A stretch of 64,000 bases of DNA from Affinundibacterium seohonense (GCF_014284305.1 NZ_JACOFW010000004.1:62001-126000), one strand, 5' to 3'. Positions 52,197 through 62,776 are shown, counted from the stretch's first letter. Numbers and translations are program-made. Notes: a model not told the origin generated them from the letters alone.

Positions 52197-55100
52197 TTAA
52201 TGACGGTCTTGTTTGCGGGGACGTTCGGTCGTTTTTTTGAAGTCGGGTACAGGTTTGTCGCTCCGAATTGGTGGAGTGACTTTGACTGGCACTGGAACCG
52301 GAACCGGGATTGGTTTGATTATTGGCGTCACTGGTTTGATAGGCTCTGGTACCAGCAAGCTGTCTAAGCCTGTCGGTAATGTGGGCGTGACAATGTCAAC
52401 GCCAACGGGGTTTGGATTGGTCGGCGTTAGCGGCGTTAGTATCGTTGGAGGAATGATCGTCACCGGTGTCGTCACCGTAAGTTCACCCGGAACATAGTTG
52501 ATGTTGTAATTGCTAGGCGTAAAATTCTCACCGGTGGCATTACTGACGGTGATGACATACGGACTATCGACGACCGAGGCCGTAGCGACTGTACCTGGAC
52601 TGGTTAAATCTGTTTTCGTAATCGTCTCGCCTGGCAGTAGGCCGGTTTGGGTAAATTGCGTGAGTTCGACGACGCTGCCATAAGGCTTAGTGACATCAGT
52701 TGCTTTCACAACCAGTGCTAATGGCTTGACCGTTAAGATGCCATTAACGTAGGTCTCATTGTAGTTGGACGGCGTGTAGGTACCTGTAGCGCCACTCGGT
52801 GTGATTGCATAAGGACTGCCAATGACAGGGGCGGTGGCGATTGCACCTGGACTGGTTTCATTCACATTCACTACCGTATCGCCATTGACTAAACCAGTGG
52901 TGGTAAAGGCTGTGAATGGAAAGCTAATCAACTGGCCATAATTTTTGGTTGCGTCATTTGCTGTGATCACGAGCGGAATTGGTAGAACCTTCAAAACACC
53001 ATTGACATAACTGAGGGTGTAATTGGACGGTGTGAACGTCCCGCTCGCACCACTAGGTGTAATGGCATAAGGACTGCCAATCACGTTGGCGGTGGCAATC
53101 GTGCCAGGGCTAGTTTCATTGACACTAACGATGGTGTCACCATTGACCAGTCCACTGCTAGTAAATGCGGTGAGAGGCAATGTGATGGTCTGGCCATAAT
53201 TTTTGCTAGCGTCATTCGCTTTCACTACCAGAGGAATCGGCAGTACGGTTAAGGCTCCATTGACATAACTGAGCTAGTCTCATTGACGCTGACCACCGTA
53301 TCACTATTCACTAAGCCGCTGGTCGTAAAGGCATTGCTTGGCAACGTCATCGTCTGACCATAACTTTTACTAGCGTCATTGGCTGTCACGACCAAAGGAA
53401 TTGGCACGACAGTGAGCGCGCCATTGACGTAACTTAGCGTGTAATTGGATAGCACAAAGGAACCACTTGCACCGCTAGGTGTAATGGCATATGGACTACC
53501 GATCACATTTGCGGTGGCGATGGTGCCAGGGCTAGATTCATTGACGCTAACGATGGTGTCACCATTGACCAAGCCAGACTGGTAAAAGCGGTGAGTGGTA
53601 GCGTGATCGTCTGGCCATAATTTTTGCTGGCGTCATTGGCCTTCACTACAAGAGGGATAGGCAATACGGTTAAGGCGCCATTGACGTAAGAAATAGTGTA
53701 ATTCGACGCCGTGAACGAACCACTAGCGCCACTAGGAACGATGGTGTAAGGACTACCAACCACGTTGGCAGCTGCGCTCGTGCCTGCACTTATTTCATTC
53801 ACGCTGACAACCGTGTCACCGTTAATTAGACCGCTAGTGGTAAATGCAGTCAGAGGTAGGGTCATGGCCTGACCATAATTTTTTATCTGATCATTTGCCG
53901 TGATAACCAAGGGAATGGACTGGATAGTTAGGATGCCATTGACATACGTGATGGTGTAGTTTGATGGGGTAAACGTACCGCTAGCTGCACTCGGCGTGAT
54001 GGTGTATGGACTACCTGCGATGCTTGCGGATGCGACGGTACCAGGGCTAGTTTCATTGACGCTGACGACTGTATCGCCATTCACCAGGCCACTGCTGGTA
54101 AACGCGGTGAGTGGAAGTGTGAGTGTTTGACCATAGTTTTTGCTGGCGTTATTGGCCGTAATCACTAGCGGCGTTGGTAGCACAGTCAGGGCACCATTGA
54201 CATAACTCAGCGTGTAGTTTGATGCTGAAAACGCCCCACTAGCGCCACTCGGCGTGATGGCATATGGGCTACCAATCACGTTGGCTGACGCTGCTGCACC
54301 TGGACTGTTCTCGTTCACACTCAGGATCGTATCGCCATTGACTAAACCTTGGGCGGTAAAAGCCGTTGGCGCAAAATTGATACCCTGTCCATAATTCTTG
54401 CTCGCATCATTTGCTTTCACTACCAGTGGAACCGGCAACACGCTCAGTGCACCATCAACATAACTTAACGTGTAATTTGACGCGATAAATGATCCGCTGG
54501 CCGCGCTAGGGGTGATGGCGTAAGGACTACCAACAACATTCGCCGTGGCGATCGTGCCTGCGCTAGTTTCGTTGACGCTGACGACAGTATCACCATTGAC
54601 TAAGCCATTGGTGGTGAAAGCTGTGAGAGGCAGTGAAATACTTTGACCATAATTTTTGCTGGCGTCGTTGGCGGTTACGATTAACGGTCTTGGCTGCACG
54701 GTAAGCGCGCCATTGACATAACTTAGCGTGTAATTAGACGCAATGAATGAACCACTTGCATTACTCGGCGTGATGACATAAGGGCTACCAATAACGCTCG
54801 CTGTGGCGACTGTGCCAGGGCTAGATTCATTCACACTAACGATGGTGTCCCCATTGACCAAACCACTACTTGTGAAGGCGGTGAGCGGCAGCGATACTGA
54901 CTGACCGTAAGTTTTTGTCGCGTCATTGGCTGTTACCGTAAGAGCAACCGGCATGATCGTCAAACTTCCATTGACATAACTTAGCGTGTAGTTCGATGGC
55001 GTAAAAGTGCCACTTGCCGCACTCGGTGTGATGGCATAGGGACTACCAATCACATTCGCGCTAGCGACGGTGCCCGGACTCGTTTCCAGCACACTTACAA

Positions 55101-55302
55101 TGGTGTCTCCATTGACCAAGCCGCTGGTGGTAAATGCAGTCAATGGCAAGCTTAGCGTGTCACCATAATTCTTAATTTGAACATAGTGACTTTCGGTTGA
55201 TAAACGCAAATGACAGCAGTAGATTGTTAAGCATTCATGATGCTGGTCGTTTTTGTTCTTATGATCTGTGCGCTGGCACGCAGTATTGATCGATGTTAGC
55301 AA
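52197..55302 (-). pseudogene. MBG-repeat adhesin gene, truncated and frameshifted
   Basis: At least eleven tandem copies of a 258-bp (86-residue) unit encode MBG-type Ig-like repeats (core NYGQ...LPLTAFTTSGLVNGDTVVSVNETSPG). NYGQ codons recur every 258 bp from 55163 to 52936. Two irregularities break the frame: a unit shortened by 94 bp with its junction near 53271, and one base missing near 53566-53575. The 5' end lacks a signal peptide and begins within a repeat. The C-terminal 90 residues are Pro-rich. It is a remnant of a filamentous-haemagglutinin-like surface protein, or partly an assembly artefact. Confidence 0.85.
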
Positions 55303-55419
55303 GGGGAGTGTCGATAATCTGACACTCGGAAATCGTCTCAGACTTCGCTTTTCGGAGGCGCTACCAGGACGTGTGATGAGAGAACACGATGAGATATTTA
55401 GTCACCATTTAGTCACGGC

Positions 55420-56457
55420 TTAATCAATATGATGACGCACGTGACCTAACTGTTGCCCCTGCAAATAGTGTTGACCCACGCGCGCGGTCAGCTCGACTTT
55501 ATCGGACTCATATAAGGTGATAATGTCAGAGCCGCCAAAAGCAAAATAGCCAAATTCTTCGCCTTTGTGCAGGCTAGCGCCAAGATCTGGCGTCAGATTG
55601 ACCGAAGAGACTTGTGCCATGCCGATCGGCAGCACCGCCACCATGCCAATTGCAGTCTCGATAATGATTAAGCCGCGATCTTGCGTAAATTGATAGCCGA
55701 CGCCATCCACAATACTCAGACTGCCATCAGGATTTCGAATGACATCCATCACCGCATAGCCAGGGATCTTGCGCAACTCTTTAACGATGCCAGCAATTGG
55801 TAAATGAAAGCGGTGATAGTCATTCACATCTAAGAAACTATGGGTGAACAAACCATTTTTAAAGCGCTCTTGATAGGGACTGCCTGCAAGAAAATCTAGT
55901 ACCGACCAACGCAAGTCTTTGATGGTAATGGTCGATTCCTCTGCGATTTTCCAAGCGCCTTGGTACACACTATCAGCCGGCGATACGACACTGTGATCGT
56001 CACATAAGCCGTCGATAGGGCGCTTGCCCGGTTTGACTTGGCGAGCAAAGAATTGATTGAAACTGAACCAACCACCGGGCGTCTGTATGTAGTCATCCAT
56101 GTGATAGCTAGGATCTGCATAGAAGCTTGGTAAGCTGGCAGCGGACTCGACTGTGTCCAAAAATGTGCCCCAATCACTGGCAAATTTTCTGACCCATTCT
56201 TGAAATGCTTCATGATGACGTAAGACATAATCAGGGGATTGACCAATGATGAAATAGAATTTGCTGACGACAGGGTTGAGATTGCGTACATTGGGAATCA
56301 AGGTGACCGTCGCATCCAAAAAGTCGAAATAGTCTTTTAAGCTTTGTATATCGCTGAAATTGGCACGTTTAAAAGACGCTAATAGCGCCTCTTGCAGTGA
56401 AGGCTGATCATTGAGAAGGGTAATGAGTTCGTTGGTGATGTTTTGATGGGCGTGCAT
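55420..56457 (-). CDS. Phosphatidylserine decarboxylase-related protein
   Basis: About 345 residues from the ATG at 56457 (MHAHQNITNEL), preceded by GGAG at 7-nt spacing; the frame extends to 56520. The C-terminal half matches the PSD family: WFSFNQFFARQVKPGKRPI, SPADSVYQGAW, SFLDVNDYHRFHLPIAG and the late FGYFAFGGSDIITLY. GGS in that last motif corresponds to the LGST autocleavage site that makes the pyruvoyl cofactor. Proteins of this longer type act on various amino-acid or lipid substrates, so the substrate is uncertain. Confidence 0.85.
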   Translation of the reverse strand: MHAHQNITNELITLLNDQPSLQEALLASFKRANFSDIQSLKDYFDFLDATVTLIPNVRNLNPVVSKFYFIIGQSPDYVLRHHEAFQEWVRKFASDWGTFLDTVESAASLPSFYADPSYHMDDYIQTPGGWFSFNQFFARQVKPGKRPIDGLCDDHSVVSPADSVYQGAWKIAEESTITIKDLRWSVLDFLAGSPYQERFKNGLFTHSFLDVNDYHRFHLPIAGIVKELRKIPGYAVMDVIRNPDGSLSIVDGVGYQFTQDRGLIIIETAIGMVAVLPIGMAQVSSVNLTPDLGASLHKGEEFGYFAFGGSDIITLYESDKVELTARVGQHYLQGQQLGHVRHHID

Positions 56458-56529
56458 GATGTGCTCCGGATGCGTCAGGATTGTTGGGATGATTGGGATG
56501 ACCATTTGTCGCTGAATCATTCACAAGAC

Positions 56530-57579
56530 TCAACCGGGCTCCTGCATGCTAATGACCAGCTTCAGTGCATGCGTCTTGGCGGCATCGCGAAAGCTATCGT
56601 AGGCATCCAAGATTTGATCGAATCGGAAGTGATGCGTGACGAGCTTTTTGGCCTGAATCTTTTCCGCTGCAATGGCTTTGAGCAGCATAGGCGTACTCGA
56701 GGTATTGACTAAAGCGGTAGTGATCGTGATGTTTTTGTCCCATAGAGTTTCCAGATGCAAGTCAACTTTATGTCCATGCACGCCGACATTGGCAATGGTG
56801 CCGCCGACTGCGATAATCGCCTGACAAAATTCGAAAGTCGCAGGAATACCCACCGCCTCAATCGCTGTGTCTACGCCTTTGCCCTCGGTCAATTTCAACA
56901 CCTGTTCTTTGGCATCGATTTCGCTACTGAGCACCGTCGCAGTAGCGCCGAATTGCCGTGCCATGGCGAGACGCGATGCATCTAAATCGATGACGATGAT
57001 TTGCGATGGCGAATAGAATTGCGCGGTCAGCAGTGCCGCCATACCGATAGGGCCAGCACCGACAATGGCGACAGTGTTACCGACTTGTATTTTTCCATTG
57101 AGTACACCGCACTCAAATCCAGTTGGCAGAATGTCGCTCAACATCAACATGCTTTCTTCATCGGCACCAGCAGGAATCGGATACAAGCTAGTATCGGCAT
57201 AAGGAATTCTGACAAATTCTGCTTGCGTGCCATCGATGGTATTACCCAAGATCCAGCCACCGTCAGTGCAATGCGAGTACATCATTTTTTTGCAGTACTC
57301 GCACTTGCCACAGGAGGTAATACAGGAAATCAGAACGCGATCACCGACCTTAAAATTGCTAACGCCTGCACCGACAGCATCAATCACGCCCACACCTTCA
57401 TGACCCAAGATGCGGCCTGGCGTGCAGGTAGCGACATCCCCTTTTAAGATATGTAAATCGGTTCCGCAAATACTGGTTTTGGTCACGCGGACAATGGCAT
57501 CGCTGGGTTTGTCTATGCTAGGTTTAGGACGATCCTCTATCTTTTGTTGATTGATACCGCTGTAAATAAATGCTTTCAT
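56530..57579 (-). CDS. Zinc-dependent alcohol dehydrogenase
   Basis: MDR-family dehydrogenase, 349 residues. The catalytic zinc site is in TSICGTDLHIL and GHEGVGVIDAVG, the structural zinc site has four cysteines in CITSCGKCEYCKKMMYSHC, and the Rossmann motif is VAIVGAGPIGMAAL. The closest known type is the Tdh/Adh group acting on small secondary alcohols or threonine-like substrates; the substrate is not readable. It is followed at 72 bp by the PSD-like gene on the same strand. Confidence 0.9.
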   Translation of the reverse strand: MKAFIYSGINQQKIEDRPKPSIDKPSDAIVRVTKTSICGTDLHILKGDVATCTPGRILGHEGVGVIDAVGAGVSNFKVGDRVLISCITSCGKCEYCKKMMYSHCTDGGWILGNTIDGTQAEFVRIPYADTSLYPIPAGADEESMLMLSDILPTGFECGVLNGKIQVGNTVAIVGAGPIGMAALLTAQFYSPSQIIVIDLDASRLAMARQFGATATVLSSEIDAKEQVLKLTEGKGVDTAIEAVGIPATFEFCQAIIAVGGTIANVGVHGHKVDLHLETLWDKNITITTALVNTSSTPMLLKAIAAEKIQAKKLVTHHFRFDQILDAYDSFRDAAKTHALKLVISMQEPG

Positions 57580-57882
57580 GATGGCTACCTGTGATTGAGT
57601 GTGATGAACTCATTAGCCTAGTCTTTTGCGGTAGACATTCAGTGCGTTAGGGAACATATAGGTTTGTTTGACACCGTGTGTAGGTGCAATCCTCTCTCAG
57701 TTTTTTCATGAAAATTGAGTGCGTGTTGCCTTTTGCAAAATGCGACATTGTCCGATCTTTATTGTTCTGCATCGCTTAAGATGGATAAATCGGTTAAAAT
57801 CGTGGCGGGTGCACATCACATGTGATGCAGCAGGTTTCAGCGACGGTCGGGCCGCCTCGCTGTTTTTTCACATCTAAAGCCC
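57580..57882 (+). promoter_or_regulatory. Leader of the Na+/H+ antiporter gene with attenuator-like hairpin
   Basis: The region divergent between the dehydrogenase and antiporter genes holds a perfect 14-bp palindrome at 57814-57827 (CATCACATGTGATG). Next is a hairpin with stem CAGCGA/TCGCTG (57838-57843, 57857-57862) and inner CGG/CCG, followed by T6 at 57863-57868. The T-run ends 14 nt before the start codon, so it looks like a transcription attenuator or riboswitch expression platform. Confidence 0.5.
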
Positions 57883-59142
57883 ATGACCCATCTTTCTATT
57901 GAGTTGATTGCCGCTATCCTTTTCGCAATCGCTTTACTCCACACCTTCTCCGCCAAACAATTCGAACGCCTCTCCCACCGCTATCCGCGTCATGCGGGAT
58001 TATTTCACCTGCTGGGTGAAGTTGAAGTCGTGTTCGGCTTCTGGGCTATCGTTTTGATTTTTACGATGGCGGCGATTAACGGTGGTGATCAGGCGCTTGC
58101 CTATGCCGAGTCGCGCCAATACACCGAACCTTTATTTGTCTTTGTGGTGATGGTGGTGGCGGCATCTCGCCCCATTCTTCAATTAGTCTTGAATGCGGTG
58201 AGTTTGACCGCGCGATTCATACCACTGCGCAATACATTGGTGAGTGCATGGCTAGGTTTGGCAGCGGTGCCATTGCTAGGCTCTGCGATTACTGAGCCAG
58301 CGGCAATGACGATTGCGGCGTTGATGCTCGCACCGCAAGTGTTTAGAAGCGATGTTCCTGAGCGCCTGAAATATTTTGCCCTCGGCGTGTTATTCGTCAA
58401 TGTGTCAATTGGTGGCACCTTGACCTCCTTTGCGGCGCCGCCAGTACTGATGGTGGCCGCAACATGGCAATGGGACTCGGCTTTTATGCTGGCAACCTTT
58501 GGTTGGAAGGCTGCAATTGCAGTGGTGATTAATGCCACCATCGCCGTCGTTGTATTGAGAAAACATTTGCCTGATCAAGTGTCGACACCCGATGCTGATG
58601 AAAGAAAGCCAGCGCCAATCGTATTGACGCTAGTGCATATTGCTTTCTTGGTTGGTGTCGTCACTTTGGCTCATCATCCAGTCGCCTTCCTTGGCCTGTT
58701 TCTTATGTTTCTGGGTGTCACGCAAGCGTACGAGCGGCACCAAAATCCACTGATCATTAAAGAGGCATTGCTGGTCGCTTTTTTCTTAGCAGGTTTGGTC
58801 GTGCTCGGTGGATTACAACAATGGTGGTTACAACCATTGGTGGCCAACATGTCGCCAAAGGTGCTGTTCTTTGGTGCAACTGCATTAACCGCGGTCACCG
58901 ACAATGCGGCTCTGACTTATCTCGGCTCATTGATTACCGGGATCTCGGAGCAAGCGAAATATAGCTTAGTCGCAGGTGCGGTAGCTGGTGGTGGTTTGAC
59001 GATGATCGCGAACGCGCCGAATCCAGCTGGTGTAGCCCTGCTTAAGCGCGGATTTGCTGATGAGTCAATTGGCGCGGGAGAGCTCTTGATCGGCGCACTC
59101 TTGCCAACCTTGGTGGCGATTTTGGCTTTTATGTTTTTATAA
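57883..59142 (+). CDS. Putative Na+/H+ antiporter
   Basis: 419 residues with about ten to twelve hydrophobic segments, matching the putative Na+/H+ antiporter family of Na_H_antiport_3 type. Family-like segments are EVEVVFGFWAIVLIF, GSAITEPAAMTIAALMLAP and AVTDNAALTYLGSLI. The conserved acidic and polar residues in membrane segments (TEPAAM, TDNAAL) are the likely ion-binding half-helices. It is preceded by a terminator-like leader, which suggests regulation by ions or pH. Confidence 0.85.
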   Translation: MTHLSIELIAAILFAIALLHTFSAKQFERLSHRYPRHAGLFHLLGEVEVVFGFWAIVLIFTMAAINGGDQALAYAESRQYTEPLFVFVVMVVAASRPILQLVLNAVSLTARFIPLRNTLVSAWLGLAAVPLLGSAITEPAAMTIAALMLAPQVFRSDVPERLKYFALGVLFVNVSIGGTLTSFAAPPVLMVAATWQWDSAFMLATFGWKAAIAVVINATIAVVVLRKHLPDQVSTPDADERKPAPIVLTLVHIAFLVGVVTLAHHPVAFLGLFLMFLGVTQAYERHQNPLIIKEALLVAFFLAGLVVLGGLQQWWLQPLVANMSPKVLFFGATALTAVTDNAALTYLGSLITGISEQAKYSLVAGAVAGGGLTMIANAPNPAGVALLKRGFADESIGAGELLIGALLPTLVAILAFMFL

Positions 59143-59364
59143 GCATCGAAAAATGGCGTAATTGACGCAGAGGTGGGGTGTGCTTAATTGAGGCTTGGTA
59201 AGTGGGGCGATTGCCAATGCCGTAGTGCATGAGACGAATTAACCTATTCAATTTCATGGCATTGGGGCAGATCGGTTTGTGTGTGAATGATATCCACTGC
59301 AATTTTATGGGCAATTGTGATGATTGATAAAAGCGTTTGATGTGAAACCAGTAGAAAGGAAATC
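59143..59364. other. Intergenic region between the two antiporter genes
   Basis: 222 bp; no gene or clear terminator seen. An AGAAAGGAAA ribosome site lies just before the next start. Confidence 0.5.
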
Positions 59365-60552
59365 ATGATAGAACTGACTACACTCCGAAATGATATGGCG
59401 TGGCCGCTTGCTATATTACTGGCATGGATAGCTGGTGAATTTGCTTATCGTTGGCTCAAGTTGTCGCGCATCAGCGCTTATGCATTGGTCGGATTTGTAC
59501 TGGCACCTTCACAAGGTGGATTGCTACCCGCTAGTCAGTCACCGACCATGCTATTGATGGCGAATATCGCGTTTGGTCTGATCTTGTTTGAAAGCGGCTA
59601 TCGAATTAATTTGCGCTGGCTACGTAGTAATCCTTGGATCGCCGCGGCGAGCTTGACTGAGGCCATCCTTACATTTGCCAGTGTCTATTTTTTGGTGCTT
59701 GCCTTTGATCAAACAGAAACCTCGGCTCTGCTCTTAGCTGCATTATCAATGGCAACTTCGCCAGCCACGATACTTCGGGTGATTAATGAGCAAAAAAGCT
59801 CAGGTCAAGTGACAGAACGTGTCTTGCATCTTTCTGTACTCAATTGCGTCCTTGCAGTTTTGGTATTTAAGGTGATCGTGGGACTGGTAATCTTTAAGAC
59901 TTCTGGCAATTTATGGGATGCGAGTTATAACGGATTAATTGTATTAATTGTCTCTGCCGCATTAGGTTTAATGTTTGGTGTCTTGATACCAGCTGTACTG
60001 CGCAAAACCAAACGACTTAACCAAGATGGCACTCTCGCATTCACAATTGCCGTTGTTTTTATCGTCGCATTGACACACAGCCTAAAATTATCGCCTGTGC
60101 TGGCCACCTTGACCTTCGGCTTGGTTGCACGCCACAGACGTATCATTTTAAATGCCTCTCAGCGAGGATTTGGGGCGCTTGGTGATTTGTTGTCGGTGAT
60201 CTTGTTTGTTTTTATTGCTGCAACGATTGAATGGAAACAAGTTGTCGCTGGTGTCGGCTTAGGGCTTGCCATCATCGTCGTTCGTCAAGTTGCCAAGATG
60301 GCCGGTATCGGCATATACGCAAAAGTCAGCGGTATTTCTTGGCGCAAAGGCGCTTTAATCGGGATGGCAACGATGCCAATTTCTGCATTTGTGATTTTGG
60401 TGCTAGAGCAAACCAGATACATAGGCGTCAATTTGGTGGATCAACTCGCGCCTTTAGCGACTGCCGCTTTGACGCTCGAAATCTTAGGGCCTCTGTTTAT
60501 ACAAAGAGCTTTGATTTGGGCACATGAAGTTCCTGAAAATAAGGAGGATTGA
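59365..60552 (+). CDS. Cation:proton antiporter (CPA family)
   Basis: 395 residues with about twelve hydrophobic segments, CPA1/CPA2-like. Features are GFVLAPSQGGLLPASQSPTM, FGLILFESGYRINLRWL and the ATSPATILRVINEQ segment, which corresponds to the ion-binding region. It lacks the C-terminal RCK domain of Kef systems. It overlaps the frame of the YbdK-type gene, whose true start is 2 bp after its stop. It may act with that ligand in cation or glutathione-like homeostasis; that is inference. Confidence 0.85.
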   Translation: MIELTTLRNDMAWPLAILLAWIAGEFAYRWLKLSRISAYALVGFVLAPSQGGLLPASQSPTMLLMANIAFGLILFESGYRINLRWLRSNPWIAAASLTEAILTFASVYFLVLAFDQTETSALLLAALSMATSPATILRVINEQKSSGQVTERVLHLSVLNCVLAVLVFKVIVGLVIFKTSGNLWDASYNGLIVLIVSAALGLMFGVLIPAVLRKTKRLNQDGTLAFTIAVVFIVALTHSLKLSPVLATLTFGLVARHRRIILNASQRGFGALGDLLSVILFVFIAATIEWKQVVAGVGLGLAIIVVRQVAKMAGIGIYAKVSGISWRKGALIGMATMPISAFVILVLEQTRYIGVNLVDQLAPLATAALTLEILGPLFIQRALIWAHEVPENKED

Positions 60553-60553
60553 A

Positions 60554-61678
60554 ATGGCACTCGAGAAATTTAAGAATTCACAGGCACTGAGCATGGGTGT
60601 CGAGTTAGAACTTCAATTAGTGAGCCTGACTGATTTTGATCTGGTAGCTGCTAGTCCAGATATGCTTGAACTACTTTCTCGCAATGCTTTTCCTGGAGTG
60701 GTAACGCCAGAGGTGACAGAAAGCATGCTAGAGATTGCCACCAGCGTGCACTCTGAGTATGGATCGTTGGTTGCCGAATTGTGTCAAATGCGGGATATCT
60801 TGATTCGTGCAGCAGATCGTCTGAATATCGGTATTGGCGGTGGTGGGACACATCCATTTCAAATTTGGTCCGATCGACGTATCTTCAAAAAACCCCGTTT
60901 TCAGGAAGTGTCCGTTCTATATGGATACCTGACCAAACAATTTACCATTTTTGGTCAGCATGTCCATATCGGCTGTACTAGTGGTGATGAAGCTTTATTT
61001 TTGCTGCATGCATTGAATCGCTATGTGCCGCACTTTATTGCCTTGTCCGCTTCCTCGCCTTTTGTACAAGGGCATGACACGCTATTTAATTCAGCGCGGC
61101 TCAACTCTGTGTTTGCTTTTCCATTGAGTGGTCGGGCCCCTTTTTTTCTAAAATGGGATGAATTTGAAAAACATTACTTTGAGAAAATGGAACATACCGG
61201 CGTTGTTAAGAGTATGAAAGATTTTTATTGGGATATTCGGCCTAAACCTGAATATGGCACGATAGAACTACGCGTCTGTGATACACCACTAACGGTAGAG
61301 CGCGCTGCTGGATTGGCTTGTTATCTGCAGGCCTTATGCAAGTACTTACTAGAACGAAATGAGCCCCCACCAGCCGAAGATGATTACTTGGTTTATAACT
61401 ACAATCGCTTTCAAGCCTGTCGATTTGGACTTGACGGCACAATAGTGCATCCTAAGTCGTATGAGCAAATGCCTTTACGTGAAGATATCTTAACGACTTT
61501 ACGTAAAATTCAATCACATGCTGATGCATTGGGCGCAAATGCGGCTTTGGAGCATATTTACCAAGCGACCCACACTGGCAGTGATGCTAGTTTCTTACGC
61601 AATGAATTCGCCCACCGTGGCAGCGTCGAAGGTATGGTGGATTTTTCACTGCAGAAGTTCAGACAATCTGTGCTGTAA
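60554..61678 (+). CDS. YbdK-type carboxylate-amine ligase (glutamate-cysteine ligase 2 family)
   Basis: 374 residues from the ATG at 60554 after an AAGGAGG ribosome site. Glutamate-cysteine ligase fold: SMGVELELQLV with metal-binding Glu, VTPEVTESMLEIAT, GGGTHPFQIW, the QHVHIGC motif and the later DIRPKPEYGTIELRVCDTPL. YbdK has weak gamma-glutamylcysteine synthetase activity in vitro. The preceding antiporter gene ends 1 bp upstream, so the two are almost certainly an operon. Confidence 0.92.
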   Translation: MALEKFKNSQALSMGVELELQLVSLTDFDLVAASPDMLELLSRNAFPGVVTPEVTESMLEIATSVHSEYGSLVAELCQMRDILIRAADRLNIGIGGGGTHPFQIWSDRRIFKKPRFQEVSVLYGYLTKQFTIFGQHVHIGCTSGDEALFLLHALNRYVPHFIALSASSPFVQGHDTLFNSARLNSVFAFPLSGRAPFFLKWDEFEKHYFEKMEHTGVVKSMKDFYWDIRPKPEYGTIELRVCDTPLTVERAAGLACYLQALCKYLLERNEPPPAEDDYLVYNYNRFQACRFGLDGTIVHPKSYEQMPLREDILTTLRKIQSHADALGANAALEHIYQATHTGSDASFLRNEFAHRGSVEGMVDFSLQKFRQSVL

Positions 61679-61708
61679 ATGCTGCATTAATCACTCGGAG
61701 AGTCTCAA

Positions 61709-62122
61709 ATGATCATCCTCAATTTTGTAGCAATTGCGCTGATTTTTTTGACTGCTGTTTATTTCATTCTGCTCGGCATTGTTGCATTGTTGAAACCGAC
61801 AATGGCAGCCCGATTCTTGCTCGGTTTTGCAAACAGCGCTGCGATGCATTATTTGGAATTGTTTCTTCGAATGGCGATTGGCTTTGCCTTGATACATCAA
61901 AGTACAAATATGTTGTTCGCTGATGTGTACTGGAGTTTCGGTTGGTTGTTGGTCGCAACTACCGCTTGCCTGTTCCTCCTACCATGGCAATGGCATCGGA
62001 AATTTACAAACAAAGTAGTCCCCTATGCGAATACTTATCTTGCTTTGATTGGGATCACGTCATTGGTTCTGGGGATGTTAATTCTCGGTTCCATTTTTAT
62101 TCCCGCGATACAAGCTGTTTGA
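61709..62122 (+). CDS. Small four-helix membrane protein, unknown
   Basis: 137 residues with about four membrane helices (N-terminal FVAIALIFLTAVYFILLGIV; C-terminal ITSLVLGMLILGSIFI). No conserved functional motif is recognised. It follows the YbdK-type gene by 30 bp and probably belongs to the same transcript. Confidence 0.7.
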   Translation: MIILNFVAIALIFLTAVYFILLGIVALLKPTMAARFLLGFANSAAMHYLELFLRMAIGFALIHQSTNMLFADVYWSFGWLLVATTACLFLLPWQWHRKFTNKVVPYANTYLALIGITSLVLGMLILGSIFIPAIQAV

Positions 62123-62217
62123 GAGCCAGTCAAACGCATTACTGAAGATGGATAGCTTGGACAGACAACCAAGCATATCCATCTTTTGTTGAAGACCGCG
62201 CTGAACAAAAAAGGTAG

Positions 62218-62625
62218 TTACAGCAAGTCGAGCGGCGGGATCAACCGAGGCTTACGGTTCTCATCAGTAGCGACATAGGTTAATGTTGCTTCTGTAACCT
62301 TGACCGTGTCTGCCTGCAAGCGATTGCGTTCTGCATACACTTCCACATACACCGTGATTGATGTGTTGCCGACCTTTGTCACTTCCGCATAAAACGACAA
62401 CAGATCGCCGACGAAGACGGGTTGTTTAAACAAAAACGAATTCACCGCAATCGTCGCCACCCGACCATTGGCGCGTCGGGCGGCGGGTACTGCCCCAGCC
62501 ACGTCGACCTGTGCCATGATCCAGCCCCCAAAGACGTCGCCGTGGATGTTGGCATCGGATGGCATCGGCATCACGCGTAACGTCGGCATGGTGTTCGGGA
62601 GTGAGGTTTTTGTGTTATCTGACAT
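62218..62625 (-). CDS. Acyl-CoA thioesterase (YciA-like hotdog fold)
   Basis: 135-residue hotdog thioesterase. The conserved catalytic motif is MPSDANIHGDVFGGWIMAQVD with the family Asp, followed by VNSFLFKQPVFVGDLLSFYAEV. It hydrolyses short to medium acyl-CoAs in known YciA proteins. Convergent with the small membrane protein gene. Confidence 0.9.
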   Translation of the reverse strand: MSDNTKTSLPNTMPTLRVMPMPSDANIHGDVFGGWIMAQVDVAGAVPAARRANGRVATIAVNSFLFKQPVFVGDLLSFYAEVTKVGNTSITVYVEVYAERNRLQADTVKVTEATLTYVATDENRKPRLIPPLDLL

Positions 62626-62776
62626 GGCTTTCTCTCTTAGGTCGATTGAACGCGATACAATCGCAGGAATTTCTTTTGAGTCTTTGAATCGATTGTCGCG
62701 TGGTAGTTGACTAGCATGTTCTCGCTAGCGCGATAAGAAACAATGATATAGCAAATTCTTTTACTGATGGTAAGCC

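Noticed and set aside
52158-52367. Plus-strand frame with a hydrophobic start opposite the MBG gene end
   Set aside because: It overlaps the Pro-rich tail of the MBG gene; the Gly/Trp-rich product is what the complement of Pro-rich codons gives.
52676-55170. Regular 258-bp repeats as a CRISPR or satellite array
   Set aside because: The repeats are coding, keep MBG-domain residues and vary at synonymous positions.
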